Source: Snuella lapsa
Lineage (GTDB): Bacteria; Bacteroidota; Bacteroidia; Flavobacteriales; Flavobacteriaceae
DNA length: 64,000 nucleotides
NCBI RefSeq assembly: GCF_039539345.1
Contig: NZ_BAABCY010000007.1
Coordinates: 20,026 to 84,025, forward strand
Direction of reading: 5' to 3'
In this document: in pieces, positions 62,402 to 64,000 of the stretch
Position numbering within the stretch: the stretch's first letter is position 1
Layout: every line of letters starts with the position of its first letter
Translations under genes and position numbers: made by a program
The notes under the pieces: model-generated
Told to the model about the DNA's origin: nothing
Databases searched by the model: none
Seen by the model: the letters and a program-made list of their open reading frames with translations, nothing else

Positions 62402-63030
62402 ATATGAATGGTGTAAGTTATAAAGGATTAGAGTTTTTTACCTTATTTGTTTTACTACCAGTAAGCTTTACGGTACAATATCCTATATGGATTAAAATGT
62501 TGCTTGGCATTATAGGGTTTGTTTATGTTGTATACGTGTTATTAAAGGTTGAAAACCTAAAGTTTAAAATAAATCCGACACTTCGTTGGAGACTGTTTTG
62601 GAAACTAGTATTAGTTAAGCTGTTGCTAATAGTTGTGCTTACAAGTAGTTTTGTTTGGTTTACCAATAGGGGAAAACTTTTTCAGGTATTGTTGGAAAAC
62701 CCGCTTCTTTGGTTGTTTTTTGTATTTGTTTATAGTGTGTTTTCAGTATATCCCCAAGAGTTGGTGTATAGAACGTTTTATTTCCAACGGTATAAAGTTT
62801 TGCTTAAGAACGAATCCTTATTTGTGTTTTTAAATGCTGTCGTATTTGCCTTAGGACATCTGTTTTTTAAAAATAATTTAGTGATTGTATTGACTTTTTT
62901 AGGAGGTCTATTGTTTGCTATAACTTTTAACAAAACAAAATCGACGTTGCTGGTTTCTATAGAGCATGCCATTTACGGTAGTTGGTTGTTTACTGTGGGG
63001 ATGGGGAGTATGTTGGGGTTTCCTGTTTGA
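62398..63030 (+). CDS. CPBP-type intramembrane protein
   Basis: 210 aa, six to seven membrane helices. CPBP protease motifs: PQELVYRTFYFQRY (first Glu of the EExxxR motif is Gln), FALGHLFF and SIEHAIYGSW. Members process prenylated proteins or act as bacteriocin-immunity proteins, but most are uncharacterised. Coupled to the Lrp/AsnC gene. Confidence 0.8.
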   Translation: MNMNGVSYKGLEFFTLFVLLPVSFTVQYPIWIKMLLGIIGFVYVVYVLLKVENLKFKINPTLRWRLFWKLVLVKLLLIVVLTSSFVWFTNRGKLFQVLLENPLLWLFFVFVYSVFSVYPQELVYRTFYFQRYKVLLKNESLFVFLNAVVFALGHLFFKNNLVIVLTFLGGLLFAITFNKTKSTLLVSIEHAIYGSWLFTVGMGSMLGFPV

Positions 63031-63090
63031 TCAAGAGCTATTTAGAGGAAATCTTAAAGGATGTTTAATTTTAGGAGTAGAAAATTTCGT

Positions 63091-63795
63091 TTATAAGCAA
63101 GCGTCCCATAGTGCGTCTTTTGGCAAAGGAGCTGTAATAGCAATTGGTTCTTTCTTTACTGGATGCATAAAGGTAATTTGTCTAGCATGCAGGTGGATGC
63201 TTGCATCGGTATTGCTTCTGTCGAAACCATATTTAAGATCTCCCTTAATAGGGCATCCAATGCTTGAAAGCTGGGACCGTATTTGGTGGTGTCTACCAGT
63301 TTCCAAATTTATTTCCAATAAAAAATAGTTGTTAAGCTGTTTTGTAAGTTTGTAATGTAGTATAGCTTTTTTACTGTTGTTGACTTCTTTTTCAAAAGCC
63401 ATAGACTTATTGTTTTTTGGATTTTTTCTTAACCAATGCGTGAGTGTGCCATACTCTTTTTTTGGTGTGTTCTTTACGATAGCCCAATAGGTTTTTTTTG
63501 CTTCTTTGTCGGCAAATAGTTTGTTGAGTCTTGGTAAAGCCTTGCTTGTTTTAGCAAATACGACAATGCCGGTAGTGGGTCTGTCCAATCTATGTACGAC
63601 TCCTAAATATACATTCCCTGCTTTGTTGTACTTTTCCTTTAAAAATTCTTTAACAATGTCACTCAGTGGTTTGTCCCCGGTTTTGTCGCCTTGTACAATA
63701 TCACCAGCACGTTTATTTACTACGATAATATGGTTGTCTTCGTAAAGAACCTGTAAGTTTGATTTGTTGGATACAACTTTAGACGTATTAGACAT
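63091..63795 (-). CDS. RluA-family RNA pseudouridine synthase
   Basis: 234 aa, catalytic domain only (no S4 domain). Key motif VVHRLDRPTTGIVVFAKT with the catalytic Asp, then RHHQIRSQLSSIGCPIKGDLKYG. Makes pseudouridine in rRNA or tRNA. Position specificity not readable. Convergent with the CPBP gene. Confidence 0.92.
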   Translation of the reverse strand: MSNTSKVVSNKSNLQVLYEDNHIIVVNKRAGDIVQGDKTGDKPLSDIVKEFLKEKYNKAGNVYLGVVHRLDRPTTGIVVFAKTSKALPRLNKLFADKEAKKTYWAIVKNTPKKEYGTLTHWLRKNPKNNKSMAFEKEVNNSKKAILHYKLTKQLNNYFLLEINLETGRHHQIRSQLSSIGCPIKGDLKYGFDRSNTDASIHLHARQITFMHPVKKEPIAITAPLPKDALWDACL

Positions 63796-63804
63796 TTTAG
63801 AACT

Positions 63805-63869
63805 GTTAGATTTTTAGATGGGTTAGAGGTATAGATCAATTAGTATGGTTAGATTTTTAGATGGGTTAG
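63805..63869. repeat. 22-bp exact direct repeat
   Basis: The same 22 bases (starting GTTAGATTTTTAGATG) occur at 63805-63826 and 63848-63869, 43 bp apart, upstream of the pseudouridine synthase gene. Confidence 0.8.
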
Positions 63870-64000
63870 GAAACTGGTTTTATGTTAGTGTTTTAGCGTT
63901 GATTTAAATTTTGAAATCATCTTTATCATTATTGAATATCCGTTTTTCGTCATAATCCTGTGATATTAGCAATAACCAACCTATCGAAGAGTTTGTCCTC

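Overview
The window looks like a chromosome segment from a marine-type Flavobacteriaceae bacterium (phylum Bacteroidota). The evidence is the Bacteroidota -7 promoter element TAnnTTTG upstream of several genes, a CTnDOT-type tra gene set with RteC and an IntDOT-like integrase, DUF6443/Rhs proteins, a TPR plus AraC-type membrane regulator, and a flavobacterial-style housekeeping block (ftsK, lolA, lptG, ribB, nhaC). No species is named because none can be read from the sequence.

Left part, 1-14151: a polymorphic-toxin (Rhs) neighbourhood. It has the end of one YD-repeat protein, a small lipocalin-like secreted protein, a full 1575-aa Rhs protein with its own variable tip, a DUF2927-like gene, then a small mobile unit (XRE repressor, P-loop ATPase, two adjacent tyrosine recombinases, a small protein). 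The unit ends in a structured-RNA-like region and a mirror-image array of long palindromes. It abuts a second, N-terminally truncated Rhs tip with a downstream small acidic protein (candidate immunity).

14152-19882: a single-ORF IS1-family transposase directly abuts a tightly overlapping operon for a partial type II secretion/type IV pilus-like machine (two lipoproteins, a GspC/PilP-like protein, a beta-helix membrane protein, two prepilins, a GspF/PilC platform). No ATPase or secretin is present here.

20497-28174: a peptide export locus. It has a TPR-transmembrane-AraC regulator, a 46-codon peptide with a double-glycine leader, an S9 prolyl-oligopeptidase lipoprotein, a C39-peptidase ABC exporter and an HlyD adaptor. 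This is one of two strong candidates for an undescribed system.

28301-46991: part of an integrative conjugative element. It has phased ACAAAT repeats, rteC, an excisionase-like HTH, a winged-helix-like protein, a DnaC-like ATPase, a cargo block, then traE-F-G-I-J-K-M-N and a convergent IntDOT-like integrase next to tRNA-Ser(UGA), the probable attachment gene. The cargo is three AT-rich genes: a helical protein, a PD-(D/E)xK-like nuclease fused to a helical region, and an HNH nuclease fused to an nSTAND3-like NTPase. It looks like an anti-phage operon and is the second strong candidate. Relaxase, coupling protein, TraO and TraQ are not in the window, so the element is either decayed or extends beyond the left edge.

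47280-64000: ordinary chromosomal genes, including a nitroreductase, a DegT aminotransferase, ribB with a degenerate GTP-cyclohydrolase half, lptG/F, lolA, ftsK, dgkA, tpx, a thioredoxin/peroxiredoxin operon, nhaC, a YdjM-like membrane protein, a Cys/Met-metabolism lyase divergent from an Lrp/AsnC regulator, a CPBP-like membrane protein and an RluA-type pseudouridine synthase.
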